Assembly: GCA_937916415.1 (NCBI GenBank)
Contig: CALGGH010000010.1
Location: forward strand, 1 to 19,687
Source: an uncultured Lachnospiraceae bacterium
Lineage (GTDB): Bacteria; Bacillota; Clostridia; Lachnospirales; Lachnospiraceae
DNA length: 19,687 bases
Reading direction: 5' to 3'
The translations under genes were made by a program, and so were the position numbers. Every line of letters begins with the position of its first letter. Within the stretch, counting starts at the first letter, position 1. Positions 10,934-18,087 of this stretch are shown here, one piece after another. The notes beneath the pieces were generated by a model. That model saw only the letters and a program-made list of their open reading frames with translations, made no database searches and was not told where the DNA came from.

Positions 10934-12711
10934 TTAAGGAAAACTGGCATAAATTAGTCATTATAGCTTTGCTTGGGCTGCAGGCGGCTGTTTTCCTCAT
11001 TTTCAGGGGAAACTCCTACCTGCAGATCCATGATAACCTGGATCTTTTCATGGCGCACTACCAGATGCTCAAGGTCAATGGCCTGTGGTTTGCGCATGGA
11101 GTGAATGCCCCGATACTGCATGGAGTATCCAGGGATCTTTTTGGATCGGAATTTTCGGCATATAACATACTGTACGTGATCCTGCCGGGCGTATGGGCAT
11201 ATCTGGCCGGATATGCATTAAAGATTGCCGTGGGGATGCTTTCTTTCACGCTGTTGTGCAAGGACTGCCTGGGTGAGAGGTATGACAGGTGCAAGCCCGT
11301 GATCCTGGTCACGGCCTGTGCATTTGGGCTGATTCCGGTATTTCCGGCATACGGCATCGCCTTTACGTCAGTTCCGCTGATAGTTTTTCTGCTGAGGAGG
11401 CTGTATCTGTCGGATACCTCTGCCTGCGCCGATACGGGGGCCGGCAGGACGGGCCTCTTTAACAAACGGACTGTTTTGCTCTATCTGGGCGTTTTTCTGT
11501 ATCCTCTTTTATCGTATTTTTCGTATCACGGTTTTTTCATACTCTGTTATATGGCGGCAGCGGTCATCATATTGTGGATACGAGACAGGAGGTTCCCGAG
11601 GAGTCTGTTTCTGTCGATAATCGTATTGTCGCTTGGATATGTGACGTTTGAGTACAGGCTGTTCGGCGCGATGTTGTTTACCGACACGGTCACCATCCGG
11701 ACTACGATGGAGCATGGAGAGCTGACGTTTGGACAGGCGATCGTGACCGCACTCAGTGAGTTTGCCATGGCTTCGTTTCACAGCCAGGATTCTCATACGT
11801 ACGTGGTGCTCCCCGTTGTCCTGATCGCTCTGATCGTGATCAACGTAGGATACGTCATGACTAAGAATTACAAAAAAATCTTATCCGATCCGGTCAATCT
11901 CGTGATGATCTGGATCCTGTTCAACGTGCTGATCTTCGGATTATACCAGTTTGCGCCGTTCAGGCGGCTCTTCGAGATGCTGGTTCCTCCGCTGACCGGA
12001 TTCGAGTTTGCGCGCACCGCATATTTTAATACCTTTCTCTGGTATGCCGAACTGGCCCTTGTCTGCGTGAGGCTGTATGAATCCGGCAGAAAGTCAAGAC
12101 GCATCTGGGCCAACGCGATAGTGACCGCTGCGGTCATCATAGTCATGTTCGTTCCCCAGGTTTACAACGATTTCTACTATACCTGTTACAATCAGGCATA
12201 CAAGATCATCAAGCATAAGGAAACCAGTACGGTCAATTATGACGAATTCTATTCAAGCGAGCTTTTTGATCACGTCAAGGACTCCATCGCTTATGAGGGA
12301 GAGTGGTCGGCAGCCTACGGCATGCATCCGGCGGTGCTCAACTATAACGGGATAGCTACGATTGACGGATATCTGGGCTTTTATCCGCAGACGTACAAGG
12401 ACAGGTGGATCAGGCTTGAAGCACCTGCGTTTGCGGGTTCTCCGAGCATCAGGGACTATTTCGTGGGATGGGGTGCCCGGGTGAGCCTTTATTCAGGATC
12501 GGATGAGAATACGTATGCGCCATACCGTGAAATGAGCCTGCGGGATCACAGGCTGATGGTAGACACTGATGAACTTAAGGACATGGACTGTAAGTACGTC
12601 TTTTCCAGGATCAGGTTAGACAATGCTGATGAGATAGGCTTTAAGCTGATAGGCACTTATGACGGTCACGACAGTCCGTATACGATATACGTCTATGACA
12701 CTGGCGCATAA
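10930..12711 (+). CDS. Polytopic GT-C-like membrane protein (resembles DUF6044)
   Basis: A 593-residue integral membrane protein. I count about ten hydrophobic segments: roughly residues 8-26, two in 78-110, 123-156, 181-197, 200-217, 226-246, 291-310, 322-340, 366-383 and 394-410; then a soluble domain of about 180 residues (411-593). Between the first and second segments lies IHDNLD (33-38). Acidic residues in that first outer loop are typical of the GT-C glycosyltransferases that use lipid-linked sugar donors. The protein resembles what I recall as the DUF6044 family, whose role is not established. The start is GTG at 10930, overlapping the amidotransferase stop as GTGA, with GAGGA at 10919-10923; this implies translational coupling and a shared pathway, perhaps transfer of the modified sugar outside the membrane. 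A flippase-like or purely structural role is also possible. Confidence 0.7.
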   Translation: MIKENWHKLVIIALLGLQAAVFLIFRGNSYLQIHDNLDLFMAHYQMLKVNGLWFAHGVNAPILHGVSRDLFGSEFSAYNILYVILPGVWAYLAGYALKIAVGMLSFTLLCKDCLGERYDRCKPVILVTACAFGLIPVFPAYGIAFTSVPLIVFLLRRLYLSDTSACADTGAGRTGLFNKRTVLLYLGVFLYPLLSYFSYHGFFILCYMAAAVIILWIRDRRFPRSLFLSIIVLSLGYVTFEYRLFGAMLFTDTVTIRTTMEHGELTFGQAIVTALSEFAMASFHSQDSHTYVVLPVVLIALIVINVGYVMTKNYKKILSDPVNLVMIWILFNVLIFGLYQFAPFRRLFEMLVPPLTGFEFARTAYFNTFLWYAELALVCVRLYESGRKSRRIWANAIVTAAVIIVMFVPQVYNDFYYTCYNQAYKIIKHKETSTVNYDEFYSSELFDHVKDSIAYEGEWSAAYGMHPAVLNYNGIATIDGYLGFYPQTYKDRWIRLEAPAFAGSPSIRDYFVGWGARVSLYSGSDENTYAPYREMSLRDHRLMVDTDELKDMDCKYVFSRIRLDNADEIGFKLIGTYDGHDSPYTIYVYDTGA

Positions 12712-12910
12712 GGAACTGTCAATAATTAATCTGATCATCTTGCTTGTCTGCTTTCCCGACAGCTGCGTCAGAAAGCCTCGCCGTACAAAATCCGTGCGCA
12801 TCCTCGCGGAGCGGTTATAGTAAGCGGAATTATATATTTCGCTTACTATAATATAAGTCTTTCCGAATTGAATCCGGGATATCTAAGGAAATGCTTTGAT
12901 CAGCGTTTCC
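12712..12910. other. Intergenic space between convergent genes with a 15-bp inverted repeat
   Basis: No gene is visible. The dominant element is an A+T-rich inverted repeat, positions 12815-12829 pairing with 12837-12851 (one G-T pair, seven-base loop, core TAGTAAGCG/CGCTTACTA). It is nearly symmetric between the convergent genes but lacks a T-run on either side, so a simple terminator is not certain. A second hairpin, GGAAATGC (12887-12894) with GCGTTTCC (12903-12910), lies directly beyond the stop codon of the - strand gene. Either could stop or stabilise transcripts. Confidence 0.5.
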
Positions 12911-13357
12911 CTAAAACAGCAGGTTTAGGGTCTGAGGTTCTTCTTCGACCAGGGTTCCCGTTGTTTCCAGCTTCCAGCAGGTAACTTCATAAAAGACGTC
13001 TCTGTCATTGACGGGATAGTTGACGTCCAGGGAAACACTCAGCGTCTGAACGTCAGAAACGGGTATGGCGAAGTCTATGGACTGTCCCGCCTGGGCGAAA
13101 TATTCGTCCCTGGACAGTCCGGAATCGTAGAGGCCCTTGAGGGTTGAGTCTATGTCGGCAATCCTGGCTTCTGCCTGATTGCAGGCGTCATAATATCCGC
13201 TGGTGCGCTCCACGATCTTGGAATTCAGTTTTTTGTCAGCATTGGCTGATACGGTGGCCAGCGTGGCGAATGATACCAGGCACATGACCACGAACACGAG
13301 CAGGAGGGAAGACGTTCCCACGTTTACTCCGGTTGTGTTGTTGCTTTTTGAGGCCAT
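12911..13357 (-). CDS. Small single-pass membrane protein, last gene of the pilus-like operon
   Basis: A 148-residue protein I do not recognise by family. It has a short polar N-terminus (about 15 residues), one strongly hydrophobic segment (about 16-38, TSSLLLVFVVMCLVSFATLATV), then a predicted outer region with a helical part (ADKKLNSKIVERTSGYYDACNQ, in two parts) and a beta-rich end. It has two cysteines outside the membrane part (in YYDACNQ and VTCWKLE) that could form a disulfide. The ATG follows the TAA of the preceding gene without a gap, with GGGGG eight bases upstream, so it is translationally coupled. Position and topology suggest a minor pilin or assembly partner, but no cleavable type III leader is seen. 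Confidence 0.75.
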   Translation of the reverse strand: MASKSNNTTGVNVGTSSLLLVFVVMCLVSFATLATVSANADKKLNSKIVERTSGYYDACNQAEARIADIDSTLKGLYDSGLSRDEYFAQAGQSIDFAIPVSDVQTLSVSLDVNYPVNDRDVFYEVTCWKLETTGTLVEEEPQTLNLLF

Positions 13358-13822
13358 TTATTTGTCCCCCGATCTGTACTGTTCGTAGCGGCTTATCTCC
13401 TGTGAGGCTATCTGCGTGCCGTCCTTTTTGGATATTTCTATCATGGCTCTGCGGATCGTGCCGGCAGATTCGGCTTCGTCCATGGAAGCGCCTGCCGAAT
13501 CGCTGATCCTGGCCACATAGGCAGCCGAGCTGCCGTCTGAGACCTTGTTCCAGTCAGCGTCGTAATACAGGCTCAGACTGTTTCCTTCGATCACGGCCGA
13601 GTCATACAGCGGAAGCATTTCATTCAGGTTTCCGCCGGTTCCCAGGTAACCCTCGGCCAGGTTCTGGATGAGCAGGGTGGCCTGTGATGACTCCTTGGTC
13701 TGCGTGTTAGTGTTGTAAGCGTTGACGAACAGCTGAACGCATACTACGGACGCGATCGAGAAGAAGAGTATGACTATGATCAGCTCCATCAGAAAGAGAC
13801 TTGTCTTGGAATTAGTCTTCAA
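13358..13822 (-). CDS. Prepilin-like (pseudopilin-like) protein
   Basis: A 154-residue protein with a type IV prepilin-like N-terminus: a short basic leader (MKTNSKTS) and then LFLMELIIVILFFSIASVV, a hydrophobic helix with Glu at its fifth position (E13), matching FTLIELMIV of classical pilins. The residue before the expected cleavage site is Ser8, not the usual Gly. A soluble domain of about 115 residues follows. I place the start at the TTG at 13822 because AGGGGAGG (13831-13838) lies eight bases upstream; the GTG at 13831 overlaps that site and would be too close to it. The gene overlaps the end of the preceding one by 11 bases. It likely forms part of a pseudopilus or surface fibre. Confidence 0.75.
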   Translation of the reverse strand: MKTNSKTSLFLMELIIVILFFSIASVVCVQLFVNAYNTNTQTKESSQATLLIQNLAEGYLGTGGNLNEMLPLYDSAVIEGNSLSLYYDADWNKVSDGSSAAYVARISDSAGASMDEAESAGTIRRAMIEISKKDGTQIASQEISRYEQYRSGDK

Positions 13823-14321
13823 GCCGGTCACCTCCCCTCGGAGCCGTGTGCGAGCTGAGAAGCAGCGGGATGGTTTCCCCGTCCTCAGTGGTTACCTCCA
13901 CCGAATACAGTCCGGGAGCAGCCTCATCGAAGGACAGGTCCTCGATGCTTATGATCTTGGTGCCCGCCGATGGATCCATCTCCATGTCCGCCCGTGAGAG
14001 CAGCTCACATAGATAGCCGTCATGCGAATATATGTAAGTATTGTAAATGGTGTTATTGACTTCCTGGGTCATTATAAGGGCTTCCTCATCACCGAGATAC
14101 CCCAGTGCCAGCGCTCCCGCTTCGTCATTCTGACGGAGCTTCTGGGTGACGTAGGCATAGGAGGTCCGGTCAGTGAAGCTTTCTTCCATATGATTGACCG
14201 TGCTCTTGTATATGTTGGCGCCCAGGATCACCAGGGTGAGGGCCGAGAGCGCGAACACGAAGAAAAGCGTGAGCACGAACAATATGTCCACCATATGTTT
14301 CTTTTCGCCGCCAAATTCCAT
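13812..14321 (-). CDS. DUF4860-like single-pass membrane protein
   Basis: A 169-residue protein: ten polar residues (MEFGGEKKHM), one transmembrane helix (about 12-35), then an outer domain of about 130 residues. The start of the helix, KKHMVDILFVLTLFFVFALSA (in parts: KKHMVDILFV, LTLFFVFALSA), resembles the DUF4860 family as I remember it, found in clostridial pilus/secretion operons; its biochemical role is unknown. The C-terminal half (about 120-160) looks beta-rich. AAGGA lies about 11 bases upstream of the ATG, a somewhat long spacing. It follows the previous gene after 17 bases and overlaps the next by 11, so expression is coupled. It lacks a prepilin leader, so it is more likely an assembly protein or non-cleaved minor component. 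Confidence 0.75.
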   Translation of the reverse strand: MEFGGEKKHMVDILFVLTLFFVFALSALTLVILGANIYKSTVNHMEESFTDRTSYAYVTQKLRQNDEAGALALGYLGDEEALIMTQEVNNTIYNTYIYSHDGYLCELLSRADMEMDPSAGTKIISIEDLSFDEAAPGLYSVEVTTEDGETIPLLLSSHTAPRGGDRLED

Positions 14322-14338
14322 AAGTTTCTCGTTCCTTA

Positions 14339-14680
14339 TCAGTTGCCATCCCCTAATGGGATGATCGTTATGTCGGGATACATGTTGCTGCCTATATATT
14401 GATAATCCACGTAAAACAGGTCTTCGTTGTACGTGAGTCCGTAATGGTCATAGAGATATCCGAGGCTGGGAGGGTAGGTCCCTTCCACCGCGTAACACTG
14501 CGCAACGTCACGTGAAAGCGCATTCTGAAGGCTTTCAAGCTGCCCCTCGAGCGATGACCTGCTCACGTAGTTCACGCCGAAAAGAAAAATGACGATCACG
14601 ATCACTCCCATCACCAATGGAAGGAATTTGAGCAGCCTGCGCAGTATTCTTGTTTTTTCGTTGACGTTAAATCTGTTCAT
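14339..14680 (-). CDS. Small pseudopilin-like membrane protein
   Basis: A 113-residue protein with a basic N-terminus (MNRFNVNEKTRILRRLLKF), one transmembrane helix (about 20-38) and an amphipathic helix (about 42-62) leading into CYAVEGTYPPSLGYLYDHYG. That segment recalls the region after the long helix in type II/IV pilins, where a Tyr-Pro turn precedes the globular part (YPxSL). The rest, to 113, would form a small beta sheet. No peptidase-type leader precedes the helix: the long, Arg-rich N-terminus is cytoplasmic. A GGAG site lies five bases before the ATG. It sits 50 bases after the GspF/PilC-like gene, which fits a minor pseudopilin or a non-cleaved pilin homologue. The family was not identified. 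Confidence 0.7.
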   Translation of the reverse strand: MNRFNVNEKTRILRRLLKFLPLVMGVIVIVIFLFGVNYVSRSSLEGQLESLQNALSRDVAQCYAVEGTYPPSLGYLYDHYGLTYNEDLFYVDYQYIGSNMYPDITIIPLGDGN

Positions 14681-14730
14681 CTTGTCTCCGGATAATGGAT
14701 GCAGTCCGTGTCATTGCCGCCGTCAGGCTC

Positions 14731-15774
14731 TTATCCTATGGAACTCATTATGCCCATCAGTGGCAGGATGACTGAGAGCAGGATCATGCCTACTATCAGT
14801 GAAAGGATGATGACCAGGGTGGGTTCCAGCACGGCGATGATGTCGTGTATGCGCTTGTCCACCTCGTGATCGTATTCATCCGCGATCTTGTTCATGGCTT
14901 CCTGGGGATTGCCTGACTTGAAGCCTATTGAGGCCATGCGTGACTGCACGCTGGAGAAGATCTCGGCTTCCTTCAGGGCTTCGGAGTATTCCTTGCCCTC
15001 GAGCAGCAGCTCCTTGCACCTGGCGATCTTGCCGCTCATGCGCTCGTTGTCTATGAGGCCTGCCACGAGGTCGAAGCCTTCATAAGTATCCATTCTGCCG
15101 TAAACCATGGCCACTCCGCTGGCGAAACGGCTGCATGCCACGGCATCATTGAATTTGCGGGTGGCAGGTATCGCATCCAGGATCCGGGCCAGTGCCTTTT
15201 TGCCCGCGGGAACCTTGCTGAAAAAGACGTAAGCGGCGATGATCACCACCAGCAGGATGACGAGCACCATGGAAGAGGAACTCAGGCGGCTTCCGAAACG
15301 CATTAGGCTGGTTGAAAAGGCGTTCATCTGGCTGCCCAGCTGATTGAATACCTGATTGAATATGGGCAGCACCTTGGTGATCAGCACGATGATGACCAAC
15401 AGCATCATGAATATCATGATCATGGGATAGGTCACGGCGTTTTTGATGCCCTCGGAAATGGATTCCTGCCTGCTGTAGTAATCGGCCAGGGAACGGCAGA
15501 TCGCCTTGTCATCGCCCGCGCGAAGTCCCAGACGGACCATCCTGATCACGTGCTCCGGGAACGCGCCGGTGTTTTCGAGAGCCACGTCAAACTGCCCATG
15601 CTCATTAAGCTCGTTCATGATCTGCTCGAGCATAGCCCTGGCAGAAGCGCTCTTGGTATCGCCAAGCATGATGTCTATGCCTTCGCGATAGTAGATGCCT
15701 CCGTCGAGAAGCATGGCCATCTGACCAAAAAACGTGGCCAGTTCGGCATTACTGAGTCTCTTTGCGTTTGCCAT
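14731..15774 (-). CDS. Type II secretion / type IV pilus platform protein (GspF/PilC family)
   Basis: A 347-residue inner-membrane platform protein. It has the family's duplicated plan: a cytoplasmic helical T2SF domain (about 12-110) with LATFFGQMAMLLDGGI, a transmembrane segment (about 115-137) and a second (about 168-185), then a second T2SF domain (about 205-312) with SRFASGVAMVYG and a final membrane helix (about 317-341). The length is near the lower end for the family (about 340-410). The platform transmits motion from an assembly ATPase to the growing pilus or pseudopilus; no GspE/PilB ATPase is encoded nearby. AAAGGA lies nine bases before the ATG. It is 30 bases downstream of the transglutaminase-fold lipoprotein gene and heads the structural part of the operon. 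Confidence 0.93.
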   Translation of the reverse strand: MANAKRLSNAELATFFGQMAMLLDGGIYYREGIDIMLGDTKSASARAMLEQIMNELNEHGQFDVALENTGAFPEHVIRMVRLGLRAGDDKAICRSLADYYSRQESISEGIKNAVTYPMIMIFMMLLVIIVLITKVLPIFNQVFNQLGSQMNAFSTSLMRFGSRLSSSSMVLVILLVVIIAAYVFFSKVPAGKKALARILDAIPATRKFNDAVACSRFASGVAMVYGRMDTYEGFDLVAGLIDNERMSGKIARCKELLLEGKEYSEALKEAEIFSSVQSRMASIGFKSGNPQEAMNKIADEYDHEVDKRIHDIIAVLEPTLVIILSLIVGMILLSVILPLMGIMSSIG

Positions 15775-15804
15775 TGGTAGAATTCCTTTCGTTTATTAAT
15801 TACG

Positions 15805-16995
15805 TCAATAGACGTACTTTACTTCATAATTAGATCCGTCACCGATGAATTCACGCAGTTCCTCGGCACTGGCGCTGGCGGCAAAGGTGGGATCCATCAG
15901 CTCCCACGAGGTTCCGTTGAACTCCACGATGCCGTTTACCCAGCCCACGTCGCTCAGGTATACGGAAATCCATGCATGATAGGCCGTGCTGGCATATCCG
16001 ACCTCCAGATGAGTGGGAATGCCCTGACTGCGCAGCATTGAACTCATCAGGCAGGCATAATCCAGGCATATGCCGGTGCAGCTCTGGAGCGTCCTGTCGG
16101 GATCCGGCAGATAACCGCTTTCCACGGAGTTGGCCAGGGCGGAATCGTAGGTGACGTTTTCAATCATGTAATTATATACGTTGGCAACCACGTCCAGGTC
16201 CGTGTTGGCACCGTAAGCCAGGTCCTGCGCAACCTGCACGCACTGGCTGGCTGCCGAGAAGTTGACGTACTGGTTGGGATACAGGTACGGACCATACTCG
16301 TTTTCTATGGTGACCGGTATGTCCGTCCTGAAACACGTGGAATACTCGGATCCGGATATGTTTTCGTATGCTCCCACGGAATAAGTCCCGCTGTCGACTG
16401 TCAGGGGAAAGACCTCATAGCCACCGGCCGTGATGTTGTACGTATAGGTGGTGGAGTTGGGGCACGTGATCTGGAGCTTCACCTTGGGACATGATCCGGA
16501 GTATGCTACCGATATGTAGCCCTGGGAAGAGTAGGATGCGTCGATGGTGATAAGCTCATTGCCGTATACCTCCACGCCCGGCTGTTCGGGAACGAGTACC
16601 ACGGGAGTGTTGTCGCGAGAGCCGGGACCGCCATTGACTGCTTCGGTCACCTCTCCGGAATCAGCGACGTCGGAGGCTGATTCTTCCTGCACTGCGACAT
16701 CCTGCGATGCTTCGGGGGAGTCCGCTGCAGCTGGTGAAGCCGCGTTTTCAGTGCCGGAGGATTCCCGGACGTCGGAACCGGAACCTTCGGAATTCTTCTT
16801 GAGCTTCTTTTTCTTGCCGGATTTGGCGGAAGAGCCTCCATCCTCCACGAGCTTGCCGGATGCGTCGATCACGCCTCCGCCTTCAGTGAGGGAGGTTTCC
16901 CGGACGCTCGGAGATCCGCCGCATCCCCCCAGCAGAATGGCCGCGGACAGGCATGCTGCCAATATGCAGTTGCTTTTTTTGCCTAATCTAAACAT
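15805..16995 (-). CDS. Transglutaminase-fold lipoprotein
   Basis: A 396-residue exported lipoprotein. A signal sequence ends in the lipobox LLGGC with lipidated Cys25. A long low-complexity linker follows (about 35-130), with a Lys patch KKKKLKK (61-67) and Ser/Glu/Ala-rich stretches; then a beta-rich domain (about 140-235) and a transglutaminase/cysteine-protease-like domain (about 250-396). The triad is visible: Cys310 in TGICLDYA, His340 in AYHAWISVY and Asp368 in LMDPTF. Such bacterial domains act as proteases, peptide-bond cross-linkers or amidases; which one applies is not decidable here. The ATG follows the previous stop after 16 bases and has only a weak ribosome binding site. Its place between an anti-sigma-like gene and a GspF/PilC gene suggests maturation, cross-linking or anchoring of the surface fibre. 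Confidence 0.9.
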   Translation of the reverse strand: MFRLGKKSNCILAACLSAAILLGGCGGSPSVRETSLTEGGGVIDASGKLVEDGGSSAKSGKKKKLKKNSEGSGSDVRESSGTENAASPAAADSPEASQDVAVQEESASDVADSGEVTEAVNGGPGSRDNTPVVLVPEQPGVEVYGNELITIDASYSSQGYISVAYSGSCPKVKLQITCPNSTTYTYNITAGGYEVFPLTVDSGTYSVGAYENISGSEYSTCFRTDIPVTIENEYGPYLYPNQYVNFSAASQCVQVAQDLAYGANTDLDVVANVYNYMIENVTYDSALANSVESGYLPDPDRTLQSCTGICLDYACLMSSMLRSQGIPTHLEVGYASTAYHAWISVYLSDVGWVNGIVEFNGTSWELMDPTFAASASAEELREFIGDGSNYEVKYVY

Positions 16996-17011
16996 GATCT
17001 GTCAATATCTG

Positions 17012-17494
17012 TCATTGGGGCGGCGTGAGCAGCATGTGGACCTGAGTCCCGTTCAAGTCGCTCACGTAGATGTTCCATTCAGTCTTGTCATATATGAAGG
17101 AAACCAGACCATTGCCTGAATTATACTCCGCCGGATACACCGTGGCCCCTGAGGCAGACACGGCATAGAGGGAAGTGTAGTCTATGAATGATCCGTCTAA
17201 GTCAATGTACAGCATGTCGCCCTGCACGTAATATTCGCTGACCGATATGTCAGCTTCGGCGGCAACGCCCTTTTTGGCAGAGGTGAACACGAACAATAAG
17301 GGAGTCAGCAGGGTGAATGCCAGCGCGGCTATGACCATGTTTGCATATTTGGCATAGCCCTTGGCGGCATCGATCCTGGTGGTCAGCATCTCGTCTATGG
17401 GGGTGTTGGCCTGCTTCTCGCATTCATCAAGCACGCTCGCAAGGGTTGCGGAAGCGGCTTCCTTGTCCATTACGTATTTTTTGCGTCTTCTCAT
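17012..17494 (-). CDS. Probable anti-sigma factor (single-pass membrane protein)
   Basis: A 160-residue protein: a cytoplasmic N-terminus of about 48 residues (basic start MRRRKKYVMD, then a helical stretch), one membrane helix (about 51-71), and an outer domain of about 85 residues that looks beta-rich (SEYYVQGDMLYIDLDGS, VSFIYDKTEWNIYVSDLNG). The topology and the position directly behind an ECF sigma gene are typical of anti-sigma factors. The zinc-binding HxxxCxxC motif of many anti-sigma factors is absent; a single Cys25 lies in the cytoplasmic part. I choose ATG 17494 because GGGAGA (17501-17506) lies six bases upstream. Starts at 17521 (GTG) or 17518 (ATG, overlapping the sigma stop) would add eight to nine residues and remain possible. 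Function is inferred mainly from context. Confidence 0.7.
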   Translation of the reverse strand: MRRRKKYVMDKEAASATLASVLDECEKQANTPIDEMLTTRIDAAKGYAKYANMVIAALAFTLLTPLLFVFTSAKKGVAAEADISVSEYYVQGDMLYIDLDGSFIDYTSLYAVSASGATVYPAEYNSGNGLVSFIYDKTEWNIYVSDLNGTQVHMLLTPPQ

Positions 17495-17517
17495 GGTAAT
17501 TCTCCCGAAAGGCGGCA

Positions 17518-18087
17518 TCACTGCATGCCGTTAAAATACTCCTCGATGTGATCCTTGCCGTTTATCAGGTATCTTTTGACCGAACTCTTGCTGAACCCCG
17601 TCATGGATACGATCTCGTCGATCTTCATGTCATTGTAATAACGGAGGATTATGCACTGCTTCTCATGCGCGGGCAGGGTGTCTATGGCATCATGGAGCAT
17701 CGAGATCTCCTCGGCGCGTTCCGACCTGGCAGAAGGATCGACGTCCTCCTTGTCATCGTGGATCACCTCGAGCAGCTCGGGATCTATGATGGCACCGTAA
17801 TCCTTGGAATTCTTGCGGCTGATGTCATGGCAGACATGGAACGATATCTGATTGAGCCACGCCACGAAGAGGGTAGGATCATTTAGCTTGGAAATGTTTT
17901 TATACGCCAAAACGAAGACTTCCTGGACCGCATCCTGTGCCAGGTAGTCATCCCGCAGGTAATGACGTGAGTAGTTATATACCTTATTATACGTCAGGCC
18001 GTAGATCTGAGTGAAGGCGTCCATGTCGCCGTGCTGCAACCTGACAACAAGTCCGGATATGTACCTGTGGTCAAGTTCTTTGCTCAT
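17518..18087 (-). CDS. ECF-type RNA polymerase sigma factor
   Basis: A 189-residue sigma factor of the extracytoplasmic-function class, with region 2 (about 24-92, including YLAQDAVQEVFVLAYKNI and FVAWLNQISFHVCHDISRK) and region 4 (about 128-182, with LPAHEKQCIILRYYNDMKID and the helix-turn-helix MTGFSKSSVKRYLINGKDHI). Region 3 is absent, as expected; the acidic linker between (about 102-126) is unremarkable. The ATG overlaps the stop of the preceding GGDEF-like gene as ATGA, so the two are translationally coupled. The next gene encodes a likely membrane anti-sigma factor. It probably directs transcription of its own operon in response to an envelope signal; I could not identify an ECF-type promoter (GGAAC-N16-CGTC) upstream. 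Confidence 0.95.
   Translation of the reverse strand: MSKELDHRYISGLVVRLQHGDMDAFTQIYGLTYNKVYNYSRHYLRDDYLAQDAVQEVFVLAYKNISKLNDPTLFVAWLNQISFHVCHDISRKNSKDYGAIIDPELLEVIHDDKEDVDPSARSERAEEISMLHDAIDTLPAHEKQCIILRYYNDMKIDEIVSMTGFSKSSVKRYLINGKDHIEEYFNGMQ

Noticed and set aside
15851..16154. Short frames on both strands inside the transglutaminase-fold lipoprotein gene
   Set aside because: Shadows of a well-supported gene with an intact lipobox and catalytic triad.
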